DNA of 64,000 nucleotides from Avena insularis. Taxonomy: Eukaryota > Streptophyta > Magnoliopsida > Poales > Poaceae. This document shows, one piece after another, positions 9,113 through 20,749 of the stretch. The notes beneath the pieces were generated by a model, which did not search any database, was not told where the DNA came from, and saw nothing but the letters and a program-made list of their open reading frames with translations. The stretch's first letter is position 1. Every line of letters begins with the position of its first letter. The translations under genes were made by a program, and so were the position numbers. The DNA is taken from positions 203,428,941-203,492,940 of the forward strand of contig CM042684.1 in assembly GCA_023614405.1 (NCBI GenBank), read 5' to 3'.

Positions 9113-10525
9113 GGTCACGCATGTAGTGCGCGGGGACGAACCGGGATCTCATGTGAGCCTTCATGTCATGCCAAGTTGTGATTGGCGGCTCTTGCCTTGT
9201 GTCACGAGCAACTTAAACTTGTTCCCACCAAAGGTTGGCGTAATCATCAAACTCAAGCGAAGCCATGGCGACCATCTTCTCGTTGCTATAATTGTGCATG
9301 CGGAAGATCTTGTCGACTTTGAGTGCCCATGCGAGGTATTCTTCGGGGTCATTGGAGCCGGTGAACTTGGGCATTGTGAACTTGAGCTTGCCAAATGTTT
9401 CTTCCTCATTGCGGTCATGGTAGCGATTGTTGCCATGTTGATGATGGTCTTTATCTTCCATGTGATCATTGCGACGAGCTTGTTGCCGATCTTGTGGTTG
9501 AGGAGGTGGAACTTGGTTCTCGTGACCTTGTTGTGGACCTTGCTCTTGCTCTTGGTTTGGTTGTTGACGATGTTGGGGCACTTGGGTCTCATGAGGGTGT
9601 TGAGGATGTGGAGCCTCATGACATGGTTGATGATTAAGAGGAGGCTTGTTCCTCGGTTGGTGATATTGGTTAGGCACATGGGCCTCACGGCAAAGACATG
9701 GTCTTGATCCTCTTGACGTGGTGGGCGTCACTCAACTTGTACCACTTGACGCTCCATGTTTTGGTGTGGTGGAGGAGGCGCCTCGTGATGACCATGGTGT
9801 TGGTGTGGACGTCCATGACAATGATGACGAGGAGGAGGATCTTGGAGAGCTTCACGTTGATGACGAGCTTGATTCTCCTCATTAGAGTCATCACTTGTTG
9901 TGTCAAGTATGTGTCGCGGTCAATGGTGGTAGACTTGCGGTTGCACTTGTGGTTCTTCTTTTGGTTGCTCTTGTTGGATCACTAATGCCCTTGCGTGATG
10001 ACGGTGTGCTTCTTGCCTTGCTCGTGGCCTTGAAGAGAAATCACCATCATAGCTTGACGTTGCGGCGTGCCGTGGGGAAGGTACATAGTTCGAAGAACTT
10101 CCATCTTCAACCACGGGGGCATCATTGCGTCTTGGAGCACTTGGATGTAGATCTTGTTGAAGAGGTGCATGACGACGCGAAGAACTTTAAGAGCTTGCAA
10201 CACGTGAACACGGTCTTTCCATTCCGCCGATGAGGCGTCACAGATTGTCATTTGTTTCGGCGATGGAGCGTTGAAGCGCTTCATTTTTGTGGGCGAAGTT
10301 GTGATGCATTGAATGCATTTGTTGTTCGAGGACGTCGAAGCGGTTGTCGATGTTCTTGAACTCGGCTTGTGTCTCGCCAAATTGTTCATATTGTCGCATC
10401 TCAAGGGCTTGGCAACGTTCATGGAACTCTTGTCGAACGATGAAGTGACTTGCGTGCGTCATGTACGGTCCTTGATCTTCTTCTTGGGGAGGTGGTTGGC
10501 TCGACTCACCGTGCCTATCCATCAT
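9113..10525 (-). pseudogene. gag fragment (element F1)
   Basis: The start MMDRHGESSQPPPQEEDQ at 10525 matches the gag start of element E. An early coiled region (EFHERCQALEMRQYEQ) stops at a TGA (10238), and later frames carry the His/Gln/Pro-rich linker and the capsid-like block FGKLKFTMPKFTGSNDPEE, NLWWEQ. Frames change at least twice. The gene is cut at MRSRFVPAHD-type sequence and fused directly to RT sequence near 9110, so the nucleocapsid zinc knuckle is absent. Gag would form the particle shell. Confidence 0.85.
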
Positions 10526-11850
10526 GCAAGATACACAAGTATTGTATATGGAAGTGGAATATGGTGGTGTTAGCCTTGTACCTCACCTTGGGGATTGCAC
10601 CAAACTAGAAACCACAAGTGAGAGCTATATGCGTGCAAAGTGGAATTGCAAAGAAAACTCACACTAAAGAAAGAACTAACTCTCAAAAGCTTGTTGGTGG
10701 TAGGTTAGGATTGTGGAATGCCAAAGAACCAACCAAAAGAAAAGGGATAGTCAAAAGTGGGTAAAATCTAACAAAACTCAAGTCAAAGGCGAAGGCGAAG
10801 GTCAACAACTCAAAGGGGTGACGAGAACCTACGACTATATACACACATGTGTAGATTGTTGGGATTGACATGACTATTAAAATGAGCAAACAAAATGTCC
10901 TAACAAAGACTAAGCTCGTTGTCGTGCCAATGCAAGGAGAGACCGTGGCTCGTTTGCAAAGAAGAAAAATGAGCAACGGATTTGTGCACTTGTCTTGGGA
11001 GCTCTTATTTCTCTCTAGCTTACAAGCTTTGAGACTCTCTTTTGCAAGGGGATACTATTTTTCTTTTTCTTTTGCTTTGTATCTTTTTTTGCTTTCCCTT
11101 GATGCTACCTAGTCACACTTGATATTGCTCTTGCACTCTCACTATCCAAGGACAAATGCACAATGCTCAAGCAAACACAAGATGAGCCACTCTCATGGGA
11201 TAGGTACACACAAAGTAAGATAGGGGTTAACAAGGTGATGCAAGTTATACCTTCGTTGGTGATGATGAACTTGCCGTCGGTGTTGCGGGATGATGTTCAT
11301 GGGCTGTGTTGTCAATGAGCACGGGGATTGTTGATGCAGAAACTTGTTGTTAGTTGCTGACACACACATGGGACACGAGCAAACAAAGGAAATTAGCCAA
11401 TGCGAAAAATGAGGCAAAACACAAAAAGCGGCGTTCTGACGGACACTCCCCATCTATCTTGGAAACTCTAGTCAAGCCGGACACTCTGGTAAGGCTGGAC
11501 ACTCCGGGCAGGTTTGACCAGACACTCCGGTCGGGCCGGACACTCCGGTCAAATCGGTCCAAACACTCCGGCGCGGGTTTCCTTCTCGTGTTCTTGAGCA
11601 GAAATCCTCGCCTTAAGGCCTCAAATCCGCGAAAAACTGGCCAAATCGGGCTGGGGAAACGTAGGATAAAGCTGGACCAACTCCTAAGACAAGGTTTGGT
11701 CGGATCAAAACCACAAATAACACTCCAAATCAAGAGAAGTATCCAAAGGCAAATATGGGGCTCTTTTTTTTGGGGGATTTTCGAATTTTTGGTGGATAGA
11801 AGAAAAATTTGTAGGGGAATTCATGAGCAACGAAGCTCTTGATACCAATA
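10526..11850 (-). other. Leader (5' untranslated region) of element F1
   Basis: This is 1.3 kb between the primer site and gag, homologous to the leader of E at 40958-42247. It includes a cluster of CCGGACACTCCGG-type palindromes (11450-11575; exact copy at 11536-11548). No coding potential is supported. The few open frames are not shared with E. Confidence 0.8.
11835..11847 (-). other. Primer binding site, Met-tRNA type (element F1)
   Basis: The minus strand reads TGGTATCAAGAGC three bases after the 5' LTR end. Except for one extra A, it matches TGGTATCAGAGC, the complement of the initiator Met-tRNA 3' end used by many plant LTR elements. Confidence 0.85.
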
Positions 11851-12816
11851 TGTTGAGGGAAAACCTCTAGGTTGGCCCGATCTTTCACGAATCCCACTCA
11901 AATCGAGGATGGAGTGCGGGGAGAGGAGGAGAGGATGAACACGACGAACTTACGCACGGAGAACACGATGAACACACACACGCAAAACAACAATACACAC
12001 CAATAGCTCACGTCGGCGGTGACCGGTCCGGCGCAATCCCTAGGATCGGCGACGGGCTGAGAACTCTCTCTCGAACCGGCATGGCGAGATGGGAGACTCG
12101 GTGAGATCTTGATGTCTTGGCAAAGGGACACCGATGCCAAGGCCTTGTACAACACGGAGGCACTATGCAAACTTCAACGAGGTTTGGGATATTTGGTGCT
12201 CCTTTGTCAAAGGAGCATGAGGCAAGGACTATATAGATCCATAAGGGGTCTCCACTAATTCCAAATATCATGCCTAGGGTTTACAATGGAGGTGGGCGAC
12301 TATATATAGGCCAACCAAAAGTTCAGGCGTAATTCAGGCATTAAAGTAGAGTTCTGGGTGAAGTAGAGGGGTACTTGGGCCTTAGGGCCTAGCTAAGGCT
12401 CGCAGGCCCATCTTCAGGCCGGACAGTCCGGGTCGAGTTGACCGGACAGTCCGGGTTGGCCAGACACTTCGGGTAGTGTCCGGGTAGTGTCCGAAATGGC
12501 ACATAGAATGTCCGAGCTCGGACCGGGCTGGGGTAGGGCGGACACTCCGGCTGAGTCACGCGGACACTCCGACTCTGGCAGCTTCAGGACAGGTGCAGCT
12601 TCAGGGCTCGTGGGTCTACGCGGTGGGGGTTCATACCTGATGATGCACAGCATAGTGGTATGAAGTAGTAAGTCATCCAAGTGTATGTCAAAGTCACATG
12701 ATGAGAGGAGCGAATTCACCTTAGCTTGAAGAAGCTTGGCTCGGGCTCGGGTCATCGGTCCACTTGGGGGACTTGGTGGTGTAGATGTAGGAGCGTCCGT
12801 AGTACGGGCTGCATCA
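11851..12816 (-). repeat. 5' LTR of element F1
   Basis: The LTR is 966 bp, the partner of 5617-6624, with several substitutions and small deletions in the palindrome region. It contains TATATATA at 12301-12308, the telo-box at 12273-12282 and the hairpin at 12198-12216. It ends ...GGGCTGCATCA at 12816 and is followed by the target duplication GTAAT. Confidence 0.93.
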
Positions 12817-13971
12817 GTAATTGCATGTGTGTTCCTTTCCTAAACCACCACCAGAGTTATTGCATGTGTGTTCTTTTCCTAAATCACCACTAGAGTCATT
12901 CCATGTGTGTTCCTTTCATAAACCACATGCATCCACCAGAGTCATTGCATGTGCGTTATTTTCCTGAACCACCGGAGTCATTGCATGTGTGTTCTTTTCC
13001 TAAACCACCACCAGAGTGATTGCATGGGTGTTCCTTTCATAAACCACATGGATCCACAAGTTTCATTGCATGTGTGTTCCTTTTCTAGACCACCACCAGA
13101 GTCATTCCATGTTTCTTCTTTTCCTAAACCACATGGATCCACCAGAGTCATTGCGTGTGTGTTCTTTTCATAAACCTCATGGATCCACCAGTGTCATTGC
13201 ATGTGTGTTCCTTTCCTAAACCACATGGATCCACCAGAGTCATTCCATGTGTGTTTCTTTCCTAAACCACCACTAGAGTCATTGCAAGTGTGTTCTTTTC
13301 CTAAACCACGACTAGTCATTGCATGTGTGTTCCTTTCCTAAACCACATTGTTCCACCAGAGTCATTGCATGTGTTTTTCCTAAACCACCACCAGTCATTG
13401 CATGTGTGTTCCTTTCATAAACCACATGGATCCACCAGTCATTGAATGTGTGTTCCTTTCCTAAACCACATGGATCCACCAGAGTCACTACGTGTGTGTT
13501 ATTTTCCTAAACCACCACCAGAGTCATTGCATGTATCTTCTTTTTCCTAAACCACTTGGATCCACTAGAGTCATTGCATGTGTGTTCTTTACCTAAACCA
13601 CCACTAAAGTCATTGAATGTGTGTTCATTTTAAAAACCAGATGGATCCACTAGAGTCATTGCATGTGTGTTCCTTTCCTAAACCACATGCATCCACCAGA
13701 CTAATTGCATGTATGTTCCTTTCCTAAACCACATTGATCCACCAGAGTCATTGCATGTGCGTTCTTTTCCTAAACCACCACCAGAATCATTGCATGTGTG
13801 TTATTTTCCTAAACCACCACCACAGTCATTGCATATGTGTTCTTTTCCTAAACCACCAATAGAGTCATTGCCCATGTGTTCATATCCTAAACCACCACTA
13901 GAGTCATTGCATGTGTGTTCCTTTCCTAAACCACATTGTTCCACCAGAGTCATTGCATGTGTATTCTTTTT
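12817..13971. repeat. Minisatellite array, segment 2
   Basis: The array continues from segment 1 and resumes in phase after the F1 target duplication. Long and short units are mixed, with a run of short units at 13745-13915. The last five bases, CTTTT (13967-13971), are the target duplication of element C. Confidence 0.92.
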
Positions 13972-14968
13972 GATGACGACATCCCTACAATTACACCTAC
14001 CCCAATGACTACTGAAGATGCTACAGCTGTTGCAAGAAAGGATCAGTCCAATGAGATTAGAAGTTGACCTATTACAAGAGCTTGTGCTAAGCTACTGGAA
14101 CAATAAGTGAATTTACTCCTAAACAAATCTGGTAATTTGATTGATGAGAACTTTATACTGCCTAAGTCTATGCATTTATGTATGATCAGGTTCGTTGGAG
14201 AAACAAGCATGGCGCGAGGAGGAGAAGGGCTAGAAGGGAAGCCCAACATGATGATCGCCCAAGGATGCACGAGGGAGGAGCGGGAGGAAGGCGCAAGAGA
14301 AGATCATCAAGACGAAGGCAAAAAGATCTGCCATGACCGGAGTGTCCGGCCATATCCACCCGGACTGTCCGGCCTGGTCGAGAGGCAAACTGGCATGGAC
14401 ATTCAGTATGCCACTTCGGACACTACACGGACGCCACCCAGAAACTTCAAAGTTTCCGGCCAGACCGGACTGTCCGACACACTTCACCCGGAGTGTCTGG
14501 CCCGACCTGACTGTCCGGCCGATTTCGACCGGAGTGTCCGCCCGCCGACCGAATCTAGTTCGAGTCGGTTTGTATCAGTTTGAGTCGTTTGTGTTTAGTT
14601 TCGGTTTCTGGTCGCTCCAGCCGCCCTTATAAGCCTTGGGACGACCTCTAGTTAGGTTTTAGACCACTTTAAAATATTTTGGAGTTGTTTCTTTCATAAA
14701 ACCTCTGGAATTACCCTGTGTTCGAATCTACCAACTATAATTGAGTGTGATCTGTTGTTCCATTGGGAATTAGTAGATTGCATACTACCGTTCGTGGTCA
14801 CGGCTGCATGTGCAAGAGCGTGGTGTTGTGAATATCCTACAAGGTTCGAGAGCTGTTGCATTGGCATCAGGGATCAAGCGGGAGCGTTCATAGCTATAGG
14901 CTAGTTATCTATCATCCACCATCATCATCGCCATCCGCTTATTGAGAAGATCGGGCCACCCCATATCA
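13972..14968 (+). repeat. 5' LTR of element C
   Basis: It starts TGATGACGACATCC and ends CCATATCA. It holds a family 2 coding-like segment (with a TAA where the 3' LTR reads CAG), palindromes of the CCGGANNNTCCGG class at 14335-14555, a TTATAAG box at 14628-14633, and the conserved GTTGTGAATATCC block. By eye, five of the first 62 bases differ from the 3' LTR, so the insertion is not recent. Confidence 0.92.
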
Positions 14969-16077
14969 TCTTGGTATCAGATTTCCTGTGTTGCCTCGGT
15001 AAGCATCCACAAATCCATCCATAGATTAGAGAGTGTTTTCGTCCTATACAGAAAAAGCCTTACAAAAAGATTTGCCATAGACTAGATTGCATCGTTTTCG
15101 AGTTTTATTTGCTGATTGTATCTTCTCGTAGATCCGATCTGCAAGTTTTCCTCGTAGGAGTCTAGTTTCCGTTGGTGTCTAGGTTTAGGGTTTGATCATG
15201 TTCTCCGCTTTTCCCACCGTTACCGTTTCCGCAAGTTTTTATCGTTTTTCTTCCACATAGCGTACTTTTGTTTGCATACCATAGACACAGCCTATCTACA
15301 GCATCTGTGCCTAGGAACGTACCCACGAGACTAGTTGCTTTGCTCCGACAGGCTGCTCATTAGGGTTTTGAAGTGCAAAAAATTTCGACAAGCAAAACCG
15401 GACTATCTGGCCAAATCACACCGGACTATCGGGCCCCCACCGGAGTCTCCGGCGCATATCAACCGGACTATCCGGCCCAGTTCTGTTATACGTTGCTATA
15501 CTCGTTTGCATTGAGTAATATAGTTGAAAAAATCAAAAAAAAAGAGAAAAGAAAAGAGAATCAGTATAAAAAAAGAGAAAAGAAAAGAGAATCAGTATAA
15601 AAAAAGAGAAAAGAAAAGAGAATCAGTATAAAAAAAGGAGATATAGAAGTGTGCAATATTGGAGGCCTTGTTGTGTATAGCACTAGTAGATTGAGCAATC
15701 TTGTGCCTGTTCTATTTGAGCTATTACTAGCGTCTCTCTTGTGCATTGCAATATTCCTTTTCACAAGTTGCTTTGCCACGTTTATCTCCATTGTGTGTGT
15801 TTCTTGGGTATTTGTACGATCAGCACTAGGACTTGTTTGCGGTGTAGATAGGGTACCAAACCTATAGCTCCACCTTTACATAACCTGTGTGCCCTGCGAT
15901 CGTTCTCTATACCTTTGATATTCATTTCATCACATCAAGTGCATCAGTCTTTGATTTCGTTTTGGTAGAGCATCTCTATTCACTTTGGAACGGTAAGATC
16001 TCCTTTCTTATTAGTTGTGAGTGAGTTGTGAGAGTTTCCACCATACGGATTCTGATTTTTGCACTAACCTACTAATC
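14969..16077 (+). other. Leader of element C, with Met-tRNA primer site at 14972-14981
   Basis: TGGTATCAGA at 14972 starts four bases after the LTR and matches the first ten bases of the Met-tRNA primer site; the match then fails. The 1.1-kb leader contains CCGGAGTCTCCGG (15440-15452) and CCGGACTATCCGG (15463-15475), plus decayed copies from 15400, and an A-rich tandem repeat. No gene is supported. Confidence 0.8.
15536..15638 (+). repeat. 31-bp A/G-rich tandem repeat in the leader of C
   Basis: Three near-identical 31-bp units (the TCAGTAT core recurs at 15561, 15592 and 15623) are separated by runs of A, AAAAGAG and GAAAAGAG. It resembles a slippage-expanded purine tract. Confidence 0.85.
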
Positions 16078-16905
16078 ATGTCTACTAGTGATGATGATGT
16101 TGTGTTGCAGAAAAAGAAGGATGAGGAGCTCGTCAATTGGCGTGAATATGAGGCTTTGAAATCCCACTTGACACGTGTGTTTACTAACACGACAGATGCC
16201 ATTGACAAGAATCTCCAAGATATGAATATGAGATTGGATCAGCATGTTGGGATAGTTGATACTATCCAAACGCAAGTGGCTACGCTCAATGTCAATGTCA
16301 CCACTATGTAGCAGTCCATTGAGGGTTTGACAGCCGCCTTGCATAGAAGGGAAGATCCTCAACATGATGATGCCTTTGATGATTTCAATGAGGGTAGCGC
16401 TGTTGATGCTACTCCACTTGTTGGCAGGGGACGTGCTATTCCCCCTGTCCATGCACCTGCTCATGGTCGTGGGTTTGCCCATCTTGGGCGTGGTCAACGT
16501 GTGCCCAACCAAGCTGCTGATGATGGTTCCATTGATCCTGAAGACTACCTCACCTGGGAATTGAAGATTGAGAAACTCTGGCGCTTATTTGACTATCCAG
16601 AAGATAAGAAGGTCAAGCTTGCAGCATCTATATTTGATGGTTATGCTTTACGTTGGTGGGATGCTCTTGTGCAGCATAGAAGGGAGGACAATGAACTTCC
16701 TGTGATGGATTGGCGCGAGATGTAGCAAATCATGAAAGCTCGTTTCGTACCAACCAACTACTTGTGATTAGTTTTTGATAAATTGACGCAACCAAAGCAA
16801 GGCACCATGACAGTTGATGAGTACTGCATGGAGATGGAGATGCTTATGCAGCATGCTAGAATTCGTGATTCCATTGAGATGACCATGCAGTGATTCCTAA
16901 ACAAT
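16078..16905 (+). pseudogene. gag, degenerate (element C)
   Basis: ATG at 16078 opens MSTSDDDVVLQKKKDEE, followed by a helical segment and heptad-like pattern (DKNLQDMNMRLDQHVG). In-frame TAG at 16309 interrupts it. It continues with an Asp/Arg-rich linker and a capsid block (DPEDYLTWELKIEKLWRLF, ALRWWDALV), then a further TAG at 16723 and TGA codons near 16766 and 16891. The same capsid signature (EEYLSWALKVDKIF) occurs in family 1 gag. The gene is broken into at least four pieces. Confidence 0.85.
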
Positions 16906-18720
16906 TTGAAGTTACTGATCAAGAGCATTGTTCGTCATCACAAGTATGAGACCATGAATGAGTTGTTGCATCATGCTAGAGAGGCCGAATCCCAGTTGGC
17001 AGAAGAGGCGAAGTCGCGTGCTTGTTTTCCGTCCTCCAACAGCTTTTCGGCTAGGTCTACACCTCCTACAGTCATGCCACCAGCTTCTGTTCCGTTTACA
17101 CCATCGGCTAAACCAACAAGTACACCTTCGTTTGGTTCTAATGCTCGGAAACCCGCTGATCTTGCTGCTAGCTCGGGTTCCAACATGTCTACTGCACGTA
17201 CTCGTGATGTAGTGTGCCATACTTGTGGAGGTAGAGGTCACAACAAGAAAGATTGTCCAAACATCAAGGTTATGTTTGTTAATGAACAAGGTGAAGTAGA
17301 AAGTGGACATGAAGCTTCTCATGATGATATTGATGACGGCGAGGAAGGTGCTGATGCATATGCTGAGCGTGCACCCACTATTGTCGTATCTTCACGTGTA
17401 CTTAGTGTGCAACTGGTTGAGGAATCCCAGCGTTGCAACTTGTTCCAAACAAAAGCTCTAGTTGGACCAAACAAAGCTTGCAAGGTAATTATTGATGGAG
17501 GTAGCTGCATAAATCTTGCAAGTAAGGAACTATGTGCCAAACTGAATTTGACATACTTACCTCATCCCAAGCCATACTACATACAATGGTTGAGAAACAA
17601 TGGTGATATGAAGGTAAATCATATGGTACGTGTGAATTTTCAAATAGGGCCATACAAAGATTCTATTGATTTTGATGTGGTTCCTATGACAGTTTGTCAC
17701 CTACTATTGGGTCGGCCTTGGCTCTATGGTCGCCATGTGCAACACAATGGCCGAGCCAATACATATCACTTGGAATTCAAAGGAAAGAAGATTACTATGC
17801 AGCTAATGACACCACAAGAAATTGTGAATGATTCTCGCCAAAAGATAGAGGTGAACTTGAAGGAAGATACTACCACTCGGCGAGACTGTGTAACAGTTGT
17901 TCCTGATGTAATTGAGCCTAAAATGGGTGATATAACGAAAAGTGAGAGAGTGCCTGGGTTATTGATATTAGCCACCAAGGAGGATATGAGAGAATTTCGT
18001 GAGGATCCTACAGCCATGCCACTTGTGCTCATGTATAAGGGCGAGGTATTGGTTTCTAACGACATGACCCCTATTTCTCTTGGTGTCTCTTCTATTTTGA
18101 AGGACTTTGGGGATGTGTTTCCAGAAGATGTACCCGCAGGCTTACCTCCATTGCATGGTATAGAACATCAAGTGGACTTGATTCCTTTCGCCACACTTCC
18201 CAACCGTGCACCTTATAGGACTAATCCCGAAGAAACTAAGGAAATTCAGAAGCAAGTACAAGCGTTGCTGGATAAAGGGTACATTTGTGTCTCTCTTAGC
18301 CCTTGTGTTGTTCCTGTTATTTTAGTTCCTAAGAAAGATGGTACATGGCGCATGTGTGTTGATTGTAGAGCGATTAATAACATCACTATTCGATATCGTC
18401 ATCCTATTCCACGCTTAGAGGATATGCTAGATGAATTGAGTGGTGCTGCTGTTTTCTCTAAAATTGACTTGCATAGTGTTTATCATCAAATTAGGATGAA
18501 AGAAGGGGATGAATGGAAAACTGCTTTCAAAACTAAATTCGGTTTGTATGAGTGGTTAGTTATGTCGTTTGGTATTACTAATGCACCTAGTACTTTCATG
18601 CGTTTGATGAATCATGTTTTGAGAGAGTTTATTGGTCGTTTCGTGGTTGTTTACTTTGATGATATACTCATATACAGCCACACCGAATCTGAACATTGCA
18701 CTCATATTAGACAAGTTTAG
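16906..18720 (+). pseudogene. gag C-terminus, protease and RT (element C)
   Basis: A 604-codon open stretch. The nucleocapsid zinc knuckle CHTCGGRGHNKKDC is at about residues 104-117. The retroviral-type aspartic protease has KVIIDGGSCINLAS at about 193-206; DGGS replaces the DTGA/DSGA form, as in both families here. RT runs from about residue 430 with VILVPKKDGTWRMCVDCRAI, KIDLHSVYHQIRM (usual RSG altered to HSV) and the intact active site YFDDILIYS near residue 582. It ends at a TAG (18718) in mid-RT; the next open stretch continues in the same frame, so this is a single nonsense change. Confidence 0.9.
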
Positions 18721-19680
18721 CAAGTGTTACGTGATAATAAACTGTATGCTAATCTTGAGAAGTGTACATTTGCAAAAGATAAGGTCATATTTCTAGAATT
18801 TGTTGTTTCTAAGCATGGAGTAGAGGTAGATCAATCTAAAATTGAATCAATTCAGAATTGGCCTACTCCAATGAATGTTAGTCAAGTGCGTAGTTTCCAC
18901 GGTCTCGCTGGTTTCTATAGGCGCTTTGTGAAAGATTTTAGCACCATTGCTGCACCATTAGATGATTTGACAAAGAAAGGTGTTCCTTTTGTATGGGGCG
19001 TGACTCAAGACATTGCATTTGATACATTAAAACGGTTTCTTACTTCTGCACCATTACTTGCATTATCTGATTTTTCGAAGCAATTTGAAGTTGAATGTGA
19101 TGCTAGTGGTATAGGCATAGGTGGCGTTTTGATGCAAGAGGGTCGGCCTATAGCTTATTTTTCTGAGAAATTGACTGGTGCTCGTTTGGATTATTTTATG
19201 TATGATAAAGAATTGTATGCACTTGTTAGAGTACTTGAGGTTTGGCAACATTATTTGTGGCCAAAAGAATTCATCATACATTCTGATCATGAAGCATTGA
19301 AATACTTGAAAGCTCAATCAAACTTGCATAGAAGATTAGCTAAATGGGTTGAGTTCATTGAGTCTTTTCCTTACATCATTAACTATAAGAAGGGAAAAGA
19401 GAACATTGTTGATCATGCTCTATCTAGGAAGAACATGCTATTAACCAATCTTGATGTTAAAATTCCTGGATTAGAAGCTATTTGTGCACTTTATGCAACT
19501 GACCATGATTTTGCTGAACCATATCATTTTTGTGCTCTTAGAAACGCATGGGATAAGTATCATATACATGATGGATATTTGTTTCGAGCTAACAAACTAT
19601 GTATTCCAGAATCGCTGCTATGCTTTGTTCTTAGTGCAGGAGTCACATGCTGGTGGTTTAATGGGTCACTTTGGGCGTGA
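18721..19680 (+). pseudogene. RT end and RNase H (element C)
   Basis: Directly continues the pol frame after the [22 protein letters not shown], the RT connection [15 protein letters not shown], RNase [33 protein letters not shown] and [14 protein letters not shown], then [10 protein letters not shown], where ADALSRK became DHALSRK. The frame runs out of register near 19620-19650, where a small indel moves integrase to another frame. Confidence 0.9.
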
Positions 19681-20749
19681 GAAGACGTTGCGCATGCTTG
19701 CTGATCACTTTTATTGGCCCAAGATGAGGCGTGATCTGTATAGATTTATGAGCCGATGTATTACATGCAACAAGTCAAAATCTAAGCTGAAGCCTCATGG
19801 TTTGTATACACATCTCTCGGCACCGACTACTCCATGGGAAGACATTAGTATGTATTTTGTGCTAGGTCTACCTAAAACTCAGAGAGGTCATGATTCTATA
19901 TTTGTGGTAGTGGATAGGTTCTCTAAGATGGCTCATTTTATTGCCTGCCACAAAAGCAACGATGCGTCGCATGTTGCTAACCTGTTTTTCAGGGATATCA
20001 TGAGATTACATGGAGTACCAAAGACGATTGTTTCTGACCGTGATGTGAAGTTCATGAGATACTTTTGGAAGACCTTATGGGGAAAGCTAGGAACGAAGTT
20101 GCTGTTCAGTACTACATGTCATCCCCAAACAGATGGTCAAACGGAGGTGGTGAATCGAACATTGTCACAGCTGCTAAGGACCATGATTAAAAAGAATCTG
20201 CGGGAGTGGGAAGAGTGTTTGCCACATGTTGAGTTTACTTACAACAGGGATGTGCATTCAACTACTCAGCTTTGTCCTTTTGAGGTGGTGTATGGTTTCA
20301 AGCCATTGACGCCACTTGATATGTTTCCTCTGCCATTACATGAGAGAGTTGATATGGAGGCATCGAAACGTGCTGATTATGTGAAGAAAATACATGAGAA
20401 GACTCGAGAGGCTATTGAGAATAAAGGTAAGAACATTGCTACTGCAAGGAATCAAGCCAGGAAAGAAGTGTTGTTCAAGCCTGGAGATATGGTTTGGGTG
20501 CATTTACGCAAGGATAGGTTCCCACTAGTTCAAAAGTCAAAATTGAAGCCACGTGGTGCTGGTCCTTACAAGGTGTTAGCCAAGATTAATGATAACGCCT
20601 ACTCGGTCGATATACCTATTGAGGAGTTTGGTGGAATTAGCAATAGTTTCAACGTTGCTGATTTGTCACCATATGCTAGAGAAGACCTTGGAGCGTCGAG
20701 GTCGACGCCTTTTGAAGGGGGGGGGGAGATGATGAGGACATCCCTATAA
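19484..20749 (+). pseudogene. Integrase (element C), catalytic Asp replaced
   Basis: The true integrase part starts near 19640 with [17 protein letters not shown] and the zinc finger [10 protein letters not shown]. The first catalytic Asp is lost: the motif reads [10 protein letters not shown] where family members read ISMDF (GAT to TAT). The second Asp ([10 protein letters not shown]) and the Glu ([11 protein letters not shown]) remain. The C-terminal domain follows ([40 protein letters not shown]). It ends MMRTSL, stopping 20 bases inside the LTR because the G10 tract shifts frame. This integrase could not catalyse strand transfer. Confidence 0.88.

Larger units (their letters stand above)
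5617..12816 (-). mobile_element. Element F1: family 1 Ty3/gypsy copy with a 1.5-kb internal deletion
   Basis: The element is 7200 bp, bounded by TGTTGAGGG and CTGCATCA, with perfect 5-bp target duplications GTAAT at 5612-5616 and 12817-12821 inside the minisatellite. In minus orientation it has a 5' LTR (11851-12816), a Met-tRNA primer site, leader, gag, RT, RNase H, integrase, a polypurine tract and a 3' LTR (5617-6624). Against E it lacks about 1.47 kb, including the zinc knuckle and protease, with the join near 9110. It is a dead or non-autonomous copy. Confidence 0.95.

Noticed and set aside
9126..9707. Hydrophobic Leu/Val-rich plus-strand frames opposite F1 gag (9126-9707, 9698-9985, 9895-10233)
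   Set aside because: They are complements of the His/Gln/Asp-rich gag linker, which read as Val/Leu on the other strand. The same shadow appears opposite E gag (42788-43303).
13709..14008. Open frames of Cys/Pro/His-rich repeats (here, and at 4332-4616, 5368-5592, 50963-51289) on both strands
   Set aside because: They lie in the minisatellite; 39-bp units keep any frame open. They change frame at each 46-bp unit and have no start context or conserved end.
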